From CAAFZY01 sp964410325 (lineage in GTDB: Bacteria; Pseudomonadota; Alphaproteobacteria; RF32; CAG-239): 64,000 nt of DNA. Shown piece by piece: positions 35,671-43,425 of the stretch. The notes under the pieces were generated by a model. The model was given only the letters and a program-made list of their open reading frames with translations. It did no database searches and was not told the DNA's origin. The number at the start of each line of letters is the position of its first letter. The first letter of the stretch is position 1. The stretch is taken from NCBI GenBank assembly GCA_964410325.1, contig CAYPFN010000005.1:11613-75612 (forward strand), in the 5' to 3' direction. The translations under genes were made by a program, and so were the position numbers.

Positions 35671-36483
35671 ATGTTTATTAAATTTTCTTTCTTTGGCGTT
35701 TTAACGCTTTTATCCACTTCTTCTGCTTTGGCTCTGACTTGTGTCAACGACTACGGCGGTACTTCCTCTTGCGCTAGCAACACTACCGCCGCAGGAGATT
35801 GTGAAACTTTAGGTTACTCAACTTCCGATGTCGACAACTGCGAGCATTATCTCTATTGCCCCTTTGATACTTCCTACAAAAGGTGTGTTACTCAATCTGA
35901 AACATCTGAAACAGTAGAAGACTGTTCTGATTATACTTTAGAATCCTGCCCGACTGGCGCTATTTGTGATATCTGTTATCAAACTTCCGAATCAGGAGGC
36001 ATTGCCTATTTTAAAAGATATTACAAAATTACCTCCTGTGAGGAGGGATATACAGAAACTACCAATCTCACTACTGGCGCCATAACCTGTACAGAGAATG
36101 GGTTTAATCTGGGTGATCTTATAGAGGATGACATGAATTCTGAAGAAGAGTCTGATCCATGTGATGACAGGACAACATATCCAATCAAATGTACAAACGG
36201 TAGCGAAACAACATGCTTCGAAGAAGACCCCTGTAAGGGTGTTAGTGGATGTGAATGGCACTGTGATACCATTGCCGGCAACGATAGCAGTAGTAGCGAT
36301 AGCAGTAGCAGTGGTGGCGGTGGTAGTGCATGCGATGACGAATGCTCGCTAGGTTTGAACACATGTGACTGCTTACTATGTAAGGATCCAAAGTATTGCG
36401 AAACTGATGAGGCGAAGCGGGCTTGCTGTGGTGAACTTGAAGAACGAGAAGACAGTATAAATAAAGAGGCAGAAAAACTTTAA
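35671..36483 (+). CDS. secreted cysteine-rich protein
   Basis: Unrecognised family, 270 aa from the ATG at 35671, which has TTAGGAG at good spacing and begins a signal peptide (FSFFGVLTLLSTSSALAL). The mature part has 26 cysteines by my count, many in C-x2-5-C pairs, suggesting many disulfides outside the cytoplasm. Before the last cysteine cluster lies a Ser/Gly linker made of short AGTAGC-type repeats (about 36285-36325). The same frame is open upstream to an ATG at 35515 directly behind the repeated promoter cassette, adding 52 mostly hydrophobic residues; that may be a leader peptide or an extended N-terminus. It is strongly expressed judging by its promoter, and followed by a terminator. 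Confidence 0.75.
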   Translation: MFIKFSFFGVLTLLSTSSALALTCVNDYGGTSSCASNTTAAGDCETLGYSTSDVDNCEHYLYCPFDTSYKRCVTQSETSETVEDCSDYTLESCPTGAICDICYQTSESGGIAYFKRYYKITSCEEGYTETTNLTTGAITCTENGFNLGDLIEDDMNSEEESDPCDDRTTYPIKCTNGSETTCFEEDPCKGVSGCEWHCDTIAGNDSSSSDSSSSGGGGSACDDECSLGLNTCDCLLCKDPKYCETDEAKRACCGELEEREDSINKEAEKL

Positions 36484-36500
36484 TTAAAATCAGCAATTAT

Positions 36501-36533
36501 AAAACGCCCCGTGGGTTTATCGGGGCGTTTTTT
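36501..36533 (+). terminator. terminator of the cysteine-rich protein gene
   Basis: AAAACGCCCCG pairs with CGGGGCGTTTT around nine bases and ends in six Ts. Confidence 0.9.
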
Positions 36534-36843
36534 ATTCAATCTTTACAAAAAATTCTGCATTTAATACAAGGAAAATTCAGAAAACCAAAAGAAGAGATGA
36601 TTATTTTGCAACGCAAAGTTTATCGGGAAACAACCAACGGCCCGATCCATACTGTGGCCGGACAAACATAAATCAGACTTGGCAAATATGATGAAATTAT
36701 TCGTTCTATGGACCTTTGGTTATTTCCATTACACCCCCAACATCAAAAGCAACCCCAAATATGTAAACCAAATCAAAATAATTTAGTTGCTTTTATCACA
36801 GCACTTTCATAAACTGTTATTAATTTAAATAAAGGCTGTAAAC
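36534..36843. other. 310-bp gap, nothing recognised
   Basis: A stop-interrupted frame from about 36597 could be a small gene remnant but matches no family I know. No RNA gene or repeat seen. Confidence 0.35.
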
Positions 36844-37542
36844 ATGAAAATTTTACTAGTGGAAGATGATCTAAAACTCGGATATTTGCAAAAGCAGCTG
36901 TTAGAAATTTCTGGCTTTGAAATTACCTGGGCAACCGACGGTAAACAGGCTTTGGAAGAATTTCAGATATCAGATAACAACTGTTTTGACGTCATTATCC
37001 TTGATTGGATGCTGCCCGAGATATCTGGTATTGAAATTTGTAAAATTTTGCGGGGACCAAAATTTAATTATCAAGGCGGCATCATTTTCGTAACCGCCAA
37101 AGACAGCTTGGAAAACTGCCTCCAGGGTTTAGAAACCGGAGCCGATGATTATATCGTCAAACCTTTTCAAAACACAGAGCTTATTGCCAGAATAAAAGCC
37201 GTTAACCGCCGAAAAGCCAAACCCTTTGTAGACGATATCTACCAAAAAGGCGCCTATGTCATTAACAACAGTCTGCAAACCGTTTCCTGTAATAATACTA
37301 CTCTTCAGTTGACCAAAAGAGAATTTGCCCTGTTTAAAATATTATTCATCAACCAAAACTGCATCATTCCTCGTTCGACCATACTGGAAAAAGTTTGGCC
37401 TGATAATTTGGACATTTCCGATTCCAGCATTGATTCTTACATTTATCTACTGCGCAAAAAATTATCTTTATTTGGCAATACCCTGCAGATAAAATCCGTT
37501 AAAAACATAGGATACAGCCTGGAGATACAAAATGGAATTTGA
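36844..37542 (+). CDS. OmpR-family response regulator
   Basis: A receiver domain (residues 1-120) and a winged-helix DNA-binding domain (about 130-225). Acidic pocket VEDD (7-9), phosphoacceptor Asp54 in IILDWMLPE, Thr in VTAKD and Lys in DDYIVKPF are all present. The recognition region has IDSYIYLLRKKL and the wing ends NIGYSLE. Length 232 aa is typical. It overlaps the start of the kinase gene by 11 bases, so the pair is translationally coupled. The signal is unknown. A good AAAGG ribosome site precedes the ATG. Confidence 0.93.
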   Translation: MKILLVEDDLKLGYLQKQLLEISGFEITWATDGKQALEEFQISDNNCFDVIILDWMLPEISGIEICKILRGPKFNYQGGIIFVTAKDSLENCLQGLETGADDYIVKPFQNTELIARIKAVNRRKAKPFVDDIYQKGAYVINNSLQTVSCNNTTLQLTKREFALFKILFINQNCIIPRSTILEKVWPDNLDISDSSIDSYIYLLRKKLSLFGNTLQIKSVKNIGYSLEIQNGI

Positions 37543-38800
37543 TAAAATCCGCAAGCATCTGGTTTGGAAATATACCATTGTTACCACAATCATGCTGATA
37601 AGCATCCTCTCTATCAGCTCATATCTAAATTTGCACCTGACTTATACGGCTATTGAAGAAACCCTCTCCGATTACCTGATCGAAGAGGTCCACGAGGCTA
37701 AACAAAACCTCCGTCATTCCCATGTTAGCATAGAACCAGTCAGCTATATCAATCCCAATACCAACACACTCATGAGCCTGTGGTACAGTCAAGACAAACT
37801 GGTCCACGCCGAAGTCCCAGATGATCCGCTTATCCGCGAGGAATTGATCAAACGCATTATGTCGGGCCACCATTCCGAACAAATGATATACAAGGAAAAA
37901 ATCAACAACAAATGGACATTCTTGGTCATGAGCCAAAACATCAAAGACGCAAACGGCAGAACCGGCAGAGTCATCGTTATCAGCAATATTTCCAAACTGG
38001 AACGAAATTTTTCATATTTTTTCCATTGTTTTTCTTTAGCCATCTTTCTGCTGGGTCTTCTTTCGTTCTTTTTAGGCAATTTTTTTGCGGCTCGTGCCAT
38101 CCGCCAGATAAATAACGTTATGGAACGTCAAAAACGTTTTGTTTCCGACGCTTCGCATGAATTACGCACGCCTTTAAGCATTATGCTGGCCTACACCGAA
38201 CTTTTGGAACACAAAAAATCTCCCGAAACTTTGCGCAGATTAAAAGATGAAATTACCTCCATGGCAGATCTGACCGGACGCTTGCTACAATTTGCCCGTT
38301 TTGACAACAACCAAATATCGTTTAATCCTGAAACTTTTGATTTAAATACTTTTCTTGAAACACTTATCAAAGACATATCCTTACTGGCTAAAAGCAAAAG
38401 CATCAGCATTCACGCCAATTTTTCACAAAACCATCTTCTCCTGACGGCAGATAAACTCCTGCTCAAGCACCTGTTGTACATTCTTTTAGATAACGCTCTC
38501 AAATACAGCCCTGAGAAATCCGTAATTTCATTATCTGCCGGCAAAGAAAAAAACAACGTTGTCATTGAAGTTCGGGATCAGGGCATTGGTATTGCCGAGA
38601 AAGACTTAAAACATATTTTTGAAAGATTCTACCGTGCTGATAAAGCGCGCAGCCGCAATGCCGATCAGGGGCTTGGTCTTGGCCTGTCTTTTGCTTGGCT
38701 GATTGCCCAGCGGCATGGCGGAAAAATTGATGTAAAAAGTACCGTAAACCACGGAAGTACATTTAAAGTAATTTTGCCACCGCCCAAAAACACAATCTAA
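37532..38800 (+). CDS. sensor histidine kinase
   Basis: A membrane kinase for the preceding regulator. It has two helices (about 12-34 and 163-188) flanking a periplasmic sensor of some 125 residues, a HAMP-less short linker, the H-box FVSDASHELRTPLS with His209, the N-box LLDNALKYSP, the G1 motif DQGIGIAEKD, the F-box FERFYRADKAR and the G2 motif GLGLGLSFAW. The length of 422 aa is normal. The start at 37532 has GGAGA upstream within the regulator gene. It is convergent with a qseC-like gene; their stops are three bases apart. Confidence 0.93.
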   Translation: MEFDKIRKHLVWKYTIVTTIMLISILSISSYLNLHLTYTAIEETLSDYLIEEVHEAKQNLRHSHVSIEPVSYINPNTNTLMSLWYSQDKLVHAEVPDDPLIREELIKRIMSGHHSEQMIYKEKINNKWTFLVMSQNIKDANGRTGRVIVISNISKLERNFSYFFHCFSLAIFLLGLLSFFLGNFFAARAIRQINNVMERQKRFVSDASHELRTPLSIMLAYTELLEHKKSPETLRRLKDEITSMADLTGRLLQFARFDNNQISFNPETFDLNTFLETLIKDISLLAKSKSISIHANFSQNHLLLTADKLLLKHLLYILLDNALKYSPEKSVISLSAGKEKNNVVIEVRDQGIGIAEKDLKHIFERFYRADKARSRNADQGLGLGLSFAWLIAQRHGGKIDVKSTVNHGSTFKVILPPPKNTI

Positions 38801-38803
38801 AAC

Positions 38804-40150
38804 TTATTCCGGTATAACACTTACGCAAAAACCATTCTCGGTATTTTCAAACCGCAGATTGCAATGATAATAATCAGCAATCAATTTTACAATCGAAAGC
38901 CCCAGTCCGCTACCTTTTTCATTTTGACCAGACGGCCGGTAAAAACGCTGACCGAGCTTGGAAAGGTGTTCCTCTTCAATTTTAACACCACTGTTAGAAA
39001 TTTTAAATTCATGTTCATCGGACGTTAAAATTATCTCTGCCCCTTCTGGACTGTACTTTACGGCATTCTCAACCAAATTGCGAATAAGCGTTGCAATTAA
39101 CGCCTGACTGCCTTTGTCAACCGGACCAGCAGCCACCGTCCGGAAAATAAATTTAATTTTCTTTTTCATGGCTTTTTGTTCATATTCACCGCAAACAGTC
39201 CGCGCAATTTCCCGCCAATCTAAAACATCTTTTTCCTGTTCATCAGCGGCCAAAGAAACATCTAAACGCGACAAAGCCAGAAGCTGCTCCACCAGATGCA
39301 CCGCCCGCCGCAAACCCTGTGCAAGATTTTTCACCGCTTTTTCCCTAGCCTGCTTATCATCCGCGGACATTTCCAACACCTCAAGTTGCACATTAAGCGC
39401 CGTCAAAGGCGTGCGCAGTTCATGTGCGGCATCCGCCACAAAACGCCGCTCCCTTTGAAAAGTACTTTCAATGCGATAAAGCAAACCATTAACGGCATTA
39501 ACCAGTGGCATAATTTCACTAGGCAGACCGTCGGCCGAAAGTGGCGAGAGATCTTCGGAACAACGCCGTTTTATATCCCCAACCAACTCGCGCAACGGCT
39601 GAAACTCCCGAACAATCACCCAAAGCATTAAAATCAAAAGCACCAACAGGCCGATAATCCACGGCGTCATAAATTCTTCAATCATGTCCCAGGCGATATC
39701 GCTGCGATATTCCAGCTCCTGCCCGACCGCAATAATAAAATTGCCGTCGGCTGATTTAATACGAATAATCCGCCACCAGTCACCGTCATTTTTTTCATTA
39801 AAAAACGCGCCTGTCTGCGTTTGGTAAGCAAAATGCTTACCTTCTTCATTATCGTCAAAAATCCGTCGCCCGTTTAAATCAAACACGGCAAAACCGATAG
39901 CATCGTCATCATCGTCGGCATGGCGTATGTCTTTCAAGACCTTATTGGTTTTATCTCTTATTTCTGAATCAATATGTCGCCAGTCTGCCGAGGCAAGGCT
40001 GCGGGCCAGAGCCATCTGATAAGTATCAAAAAACTCATCAATGGATTCTTTAGTTTCTTTCCATGACAAAGCACTGGCCAGTGCGCCGACAACCGCAAAG
40101 ACCAGCGTAAAAACAATCATCAAGCGGGTTTTTAAACTGAATTTTTTCAT
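38804..40150 (-). CDS. qseC: QseC-like sensor histidine kinase
   Basis: A membrane kinase of the QseC/PmrB type. Helices at about 9-29 and 163-182 bound a sensor region with the QseC-like elements GFAVFDLNGRRIFDD, DGDWWRIIR and ADGNFIIAVGQELEYR. A HAMP region and the H-box FVADAAHELRTPLT (His243) follow, then N, G1 and GSGLGLSIVK motifs. The acidic DDDDDD cluster near residue 80 could bind cations. The ATG at 40150 has GGAG at good spacing. Gene order ygiW-qseB-qseC supports the assignment. Whether it senses adrenergic-like signals, iron or something else is not visible. Confidence 0.82.
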   Translation of the reverse strand: MKKFSLKTRLMIVFTLVFAVVGALASALSWKETKESIDEFFDTYQMALARSLASADWRHIDSEIRDKTNKVLKDIRHADDDDDAIGFAVFDLNGRRIFDDNEEGKHFAYQTQTGAFFNEKNDGDWWRIIRIKSADGNFIIAVGQELEYRSDIAWDMIEEFMTPWIIGLLVLLILMLWVIVREFQPLRELVGDIKRRCSEDLSPLSADGLPSEIMPLVNAVNGLLYRIESTFQRERRFVADAAHELRTPLTALNVQLEVLEMSADDKQAREKAVKNLAQGLRRAVHLVEQLLALSRLDVSLAADEQEKDVLDWREIARTVCGEYEQKAMKKKIKFIFRTVAAGPVDKGSQALIATLIRNLVENAVKYSPEGAEIILTSDEHEFKISNSGVKIEEEHLSKLGQRFYRPSGQNEKGSGLGLSIVKLIADYYHCNLRFENTENGFCVSVIPE

Positions 40151-40186
40151 TAAAAATCTCCATCTTGCCACATCCGGAATACACTC

Positions 40187-40843
40187 CTATTCCTCCATGA
40201 TATAACCGATTTTGTTAATAGTCCGCACCACATCTTTGCCCAATTTTTTACGCAGATGATGCACATGCACCTCCACCGCATTGCTTTGCACATCATCATC
40301 CCATGAATAAAGTTTCTCTTCAATAACCGCTTTGGAAAGCACGCGATTTTTATTAAGCAGCAACAACTCCAACAACGCCACTTCCCGCGGCGCCAGTTCC
40401 ACTGAAACACCGTTTTTTGTAACCTGTTTAGTTGCCGGATTAAATTTAATATCCTTAAAACATATCTCTGCCACGGCATAACCGCCCTGCCGGCGTATCA
40501 GCGCATTCAGGCGGGCAATAACTTCCTTGAGCGAAAACGGCTTGGCCAGATAATCATCAGCACCTTTGTTTAAGCCTAAAATCCGGCTATCAACATCGCC
40601 CCGTGCCGTCAAAATCAGCACCGGCTCAATTTTACCTTTATCACGCCAGTGCTTTAAAATTGTCAGACCGTCGATTTCGGGCAGCCCCAAATCAAGAATA
40701 ACAACGGCGTAAGGCGCTTGGAAAAGCGCCTCTTCACCATCGGCCCCGTTATCAAACCAGTCAACATTGAATCCGTTCTTTTCAAGTCCGGTTTTAATGC
40801 CATCGCCGATTAAATTATCATCCTCAATCAGAAGCACACGCAT
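40187..40843 (-). CDS. qseB: QseB-like response regulator
   Basis: An OmpR-class regulator, 218 aa. Phosphoacceptor is Asp51 in VVILDLGLPE; the pocket is IEDD, with Thr in LTARGD and Lys in DDYLAKPF. The winged helix contains VEVHVHHLRKKLG and ends TINKIGY. This pattern matches QseB/PmrA. It lies between ygiW and qseC, 36 bases ahead of qseC. A PmrA/QseB-type box is found upstream of ygiW, so the whole operon is probably self-regulated. Confidence 0.86.
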   Translation of the reverse strand: MRVLLIEDDNLIGDGIKTGLEKNGFNVDWFDNGADGEEALFQAPYAVVILDLGLPEIDGLTILKHWRDKGKIEPVLILTARGDVDSRILGLNKGADDYLAKPFSLKEVIARLNALIRRQGGYAVAEICFKDIKFNPATKQVTKNGVSVELAPREVALLELLLLNKNRVLSKAVIEEKLYSWDDDVQSNAVEVHVHHLRKKLGKDVVRTINKIGYIMEE

Positions 40844-40854
40844 TGTTTATCCAC

Positions 40855-41229
40855 TTATTTCTTAAGCTCTATGGCGTCCACGTCAATTTCAGTTTTAAAA
40901 AAGTCTTTGTCAACCTCGCCTCTGATAACAACCGTATCATTCGGCGTAACCGTTAAGCCACGCCAATCGTCATCATCAATTTCCACCGTAACCGAACCGG
41001 TATTATCCGAAAACATGTAGCGTTCTCCGCCAAGGCTCTGCTCAATTTTACCTTCCAGCACAACCGCCGTATCATCACCCATTTTCAAAGCTTCAGCAAC
41101 GGTAGAAGTTGACAATCCCGGGCCTTGAAAACCGCCTGTATGAACAGGTCCGTTAAAACCCTGCGCCACAGTGGCGGATGCAAACCCCAAAACAACCGCC
41201 AGCGTCACAACGGATAACATATTTCTCAT
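40855..41229 (-). CDS. ygiW: YgiW/YdeI-type OB-fold periplasmic protein
   Basis: A signal peptide (MLSVVTLAVVLGFASATVAQ) is followed by the BOF (bacterial OB-fold) domain: GPGLSTSTVAEALKMGDDTAVVLEG, YMFSDNTGSVTVEIDDDDW and VVIRGEVDKDFFKTEIDV. The family consists of small periplasmic stress-tolerance proteins. In E. coli ygiW lies beside qseBC, as here. Length 124 aa is normal. It is first in the operon with a PmrA-type box about 65 bases upstream of its start. The ribosome site is AAGGAG. Confidence 0.9.
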   Translation of the reverse strand: MRNMLSVVTLAVVLGFASATVAQGFNGPVHTGGFQGPGLSTSTVAEALKMGDDTAVVLEGKIEQSLGGERYMFSDNTGSVTVEIDDDDWRGLTVTPNDTVVIRGEVDKDFFKTEIDVDAIELKK

Positions 41230-41292
41230 AACTTTTCTCCTTAAAATAAAATAGTGTTTGTTTTGTTTACATCCTTAATTCAACATTACAAA

Positions 41293-41309
41293 CTTAAGGA
41301 ACGCTTAAG
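41293..41309. promoter_or_regulatory. PmrA/QseB-type operator
   Basis: CTTAAG-N5-CTTAAG, a direct repeat on either strand, corresponds to the known PmrA/QseB consensus (YTTAAK-N5-YTTAAK). A CTTAAT half-site is at 41274-41279. It sits upstream of ygiW-qseB-qseC. Confidence 0.75.
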
Positions 41310-41407
41310 GAAATATTTTTTTATTTTACCCCGAAATTTTTTCTTTAAAACAAGAAAAAGCCATAGAAAACCGCCATTTTTATACATCAAAAAAATTTAT
41401 AAACAAA

Positions 41408-41860
41408 TTATGCTTTCGTGATAGATTTAATTTCCGGCGCAAAAATTCTTTCCTTTTCTGCGGCTAGATACCGGTTGCGGCACGCCGAATCTATACTGCC
41501 TTTTTTTAAGGCTTCCGTATAAAACGCAATTTTATAATCCACCTTTTCCATATGCTTTTTTAATTGCCCCAATTGTTTTTCCAACTGCTCTTTCTGCTTT
41601 TTAAACAATTCCAACCGCTCAGAAATCGTTTCATCGCCTTTTAAACACATATCAATATACTGTTTAACATCTTTAAGGTGCATACCGCAACCTTTAAGGC
41701 ATTCTATAATAATCAGCCATTCAATATCTTTTTCCGTAAAAACGCGAAGGCCTGAACCGCTCTTGCTCATTGCTGGTAGCAACCCTTCTTTGTCATAATA
41801 CCGCAACGTATGGGTTGTCAAACCCATTCTTTTGGCAACCTGACCGATTGTATAACCCAT
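41408..41860 (-). CDS. MerR-family transcriptional regulator
   Basis: The winged-helix DNA-binding domain is at the N-terminus (YTIGQVAKRMGLTTHTLRYYDKEGLLP), then a long coiled-coil dimerisation helix (about 80-120, with the repeated KKQKEQLEKQLGQLKKH). The C-terminal tail has one cysteine (SACRNR). The MerR type resembles AdhR-like regulators that respond to aldehydes or thiol-reactive compounds through a cysteine. It is divergent from an exported flavodoxin gene whose promoter has the long spacing characteristic of MerR targets, so that gene is the probable target. Length 150 aa. Confidence 0.88.
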   Translation of the reverse strand: MGYTIGQVAKRMGLTTHTLRYYDKEGLLPAMSKSGSGLRVFTEKDIEWLIIIECLKGCGMHLKDVKQYIDMCLKGDETISERLELFKKQKEQLEKQLGQLKKHMEKVDYKIAFYTEALKKGSIDSACRNRYLAAEKERIFAPEIKSITKA

Positions 41861-41878
41861 TTTTTCCTCCTGTGCTCA

Positions 41879-41907
41879 TATCTAAACTGATTCGCCTACT
41901 TTGTCAA
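41879..41907 (-). promoter_or_regulatory. promoter of the MerR gene
   Basis: On the minus strand TTGACA (41907-41902) and TAGATA (41884-41879) are 17 bases apart. A CCTTAAGTTAACTCTAA element at 41929-41945 approximates the operator-like sequence in the flavodoxin promoter. Confidence 0.65.
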
Positions 41908-41980
41908 TCAATTGTTTAACCTTAAGTTAACTCTAATCTTTTTATGACTATGAAAAAATACACATCATCAAAAATAGCTC

Positions 41981-42011
41981 TTGACTTAAAGTTAGCTCTA
42001 AAGATTAAATT
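41981..42011 (+). promoter_or_regulatory. MerR-type promoter of the flavodoxin gene
   Basis: TTGACT (41981-41986) and TAAATT (42006-42011) are separated by 19 bases, the stretched spacing of MerR-activated promoters. The spacer carries CTTAAAGTTAGCTCTAAAG, an imperfect dyad similar to the AdhR-type operator. Confidence 0.6.
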
Positions 42012-42059
42012 AAAACAAAATAAAAAAATATTTTTAAATACATGATTAAGGAGAAAAAC

Positions 42060-42653
42060 ATGAAAAAACTCACCATTATGGCGCTTGCCCTGTTTGCCGT
42101 AGCTAACGTGCAGGCAGCCGAAACAAACGACACAAACACTACAACCAACACACTGGAGGAAACCGCAATGGCTCAGGACGCCCCGAAAATTCTGGTCGCT
42201 TATTATTCCTGGTCGGGAAACACCAAAAAAGTTGCTGAAAACATTCATCAAAAAGTCGGTGGCGATATTTTTGAAATCCAAACCGTGCAAACCTATCCGG
42301 AAAAATACCGCGCCACCACGACACAGGCTAAAAAAGAAATTAATGAGGGCTATCGTCCGGAATTAAAAACTGCGGTTGACAACATTGACCAGTATGACGT
42401 TGTCTTTTTAGGTTCACCAAACTGGTGGGGAACAATTGCGCCGGCTGTCAGCACATTTCTGGCCAATTATAATTTATCAGGCAAAACCATTGTTCCGTTT
42501 ATCACACATGGTGGTGGCGGTGAGCAAAACACGGTTAAAGACTTAACTGCTCAGTGTAACGGTTGCGTCATTGTTTCCGAACCATGGGTCGGTTACAGCA
42601 GCCGCACCATAGGCATCACTGACTGGTTGGAAGATTTAGGCTATATTGAATAA
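42060..42653 (+). CDS. exported flavodoxin-like protein
   Basis: A signal peptide (MKKLTIMALALFAVANVQA) is followed by a Thr/Asn-rich linker and a flavodoxin domain of about 155 residues. The FMN phosphate loop is YYSWSGNTKKVAENI, the second loop SPNWWGTIAP and the third THGGGGE. This form lacks the long-chain insertion and resembles the flavodoxin_4 group. Export of such a domain is unusual because FMN is normally added in the cytoplasm; a Tat signal is not apparent. The ATG at 42060 has AAGGAG; an ATG at 42042 in frame lacks one. Expression is probably MerR-controlled. Confidence 0.85.
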   Translation: MKKLTIMALALFAVANVQAAETNDTNTTTNTLEETAMAQDAPKILVAYYSWSGNTKKVAENIHQKVGGDIFEIQTVQTYPEKYRATTTQAKKEINEGYRPELKTAVDNIDQYDVVFLGSPNWWGTIAPAVSTFLANYNLSGKTIVPFITHGGGGEQNTVKDLTAQCNGCVIVSEPWVGYSSRTIGITDWLEDLGYIE

Positions 42654-42686
42654 ATAAGTGCTTCCCGATTCTCTAACACCTTATAT

Positions 42687-42716
42687 AAAAAAACCGGAAA
42701 AATTCCGGTTTTTTTT
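42687..42716. terminator. bidirectional terminator between the flavodoxins
   Basis: AAAAAACCGGAA pairs with TTCCGGTTTTTT around a three-base loop; T-runs on both strands serve both convergent genes. Confidence 0.9.
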
Positions 42717-42730
42717 ACCTTGTGGCAATT

Positions 42731-43360
42731 TTATTTTTGCGACAGCAAATTATTCAGCCAAACCGCAATTTTATTATCCACCGCTGCATCATATTTTTCC
42801 GGAAGATTGTTAAATGATGCCGGAGCCTGTAAATCTGCATTTTTGGCTTTCATTTCAAAATCTTTGAAAAATGTGCCGGCATTGCTTCCCTGAGTTGAAA
42901 AAGGCACAACTTTTTTACCTTTAAAATCAGTCTGCTCTAAAAAGGCCAACCCCGGTGTCGCTGCCGTATACCACCAAACCGGAAACCCAACAAAAACCCA
43001 GTCATATTCGGAAAATTCAGGCATTTTTCCTGATAAGGTCGGATATTTTCCTTCTTTAAGCTGTGCACGTGCCTTCATATAAAACCACAGATTCGTATCA
43101 AATTTTTCGGCCGTTTTTATTTCATAGATATCCGCATCGGTCTTAGCCCGGATACGTTCGGCAATGTCCTTGGTACGACCGGTTAAAGAATAATAAACCA
43201 CCAGAACTTTGCCAAAATTGCCGTTAACCGCAACCTGCGCTCCTTGATACGGCGCCATTTCCTTTTTATTTTTCTGCGCCACCCGGTACAAATGGATTCC
43301 GCTGGCCACCAAACTGGCAACCGCGATAACCACAAGCCCGTAAATAACACATTTTAACAT
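42731..43360 (-). CDS. membrane-anchored flavodoxin-like protein
   Basis: An N-terminal helix (about residues 4-24, VIYGLVVIAVASLVASGIHLY) anchors a flavodoxin domain with the phosphate loop YYSLTGRTKDIAERI, GFPVWWYTAATPG and a glycine-poor third loop STQGSNAG. 209 aa. The orientation suggests the flavin domain faces the periplasm, as with the exported flavodoxin 80 bases away, with which it is convergent. The two proteins share the loop architecture and may be paralogues in one redox pathway. Partner reductases are not in the window. Confidence 0.85.
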   Translation of the reverse strand: MLKCVIYGLVVIAVASLVASGIHLYRVAQKNKKEMAPYQGAQVAVNGNFGKVLVVYYSLTGRTKDIAERIRAKTDADIYEIKTAEKFDTNLWFYMKARAQLKEGKYPTLSGKMPEFSEYDWVFVGFPVWWYTAATPGLAFLEQTDFKGKKVVPFSTQGSNAGTFFKDFEMKAKNADLQAPASFNNLPEKYDAAVDNKIAVWLNNLLSQK

Positions 43361-43425
43361 ACTTTCCCTCCTCCAAAAACAATTCCCAAAATACTGACGT
43401 ACTGCTTACATTATAAGCAGATTTT

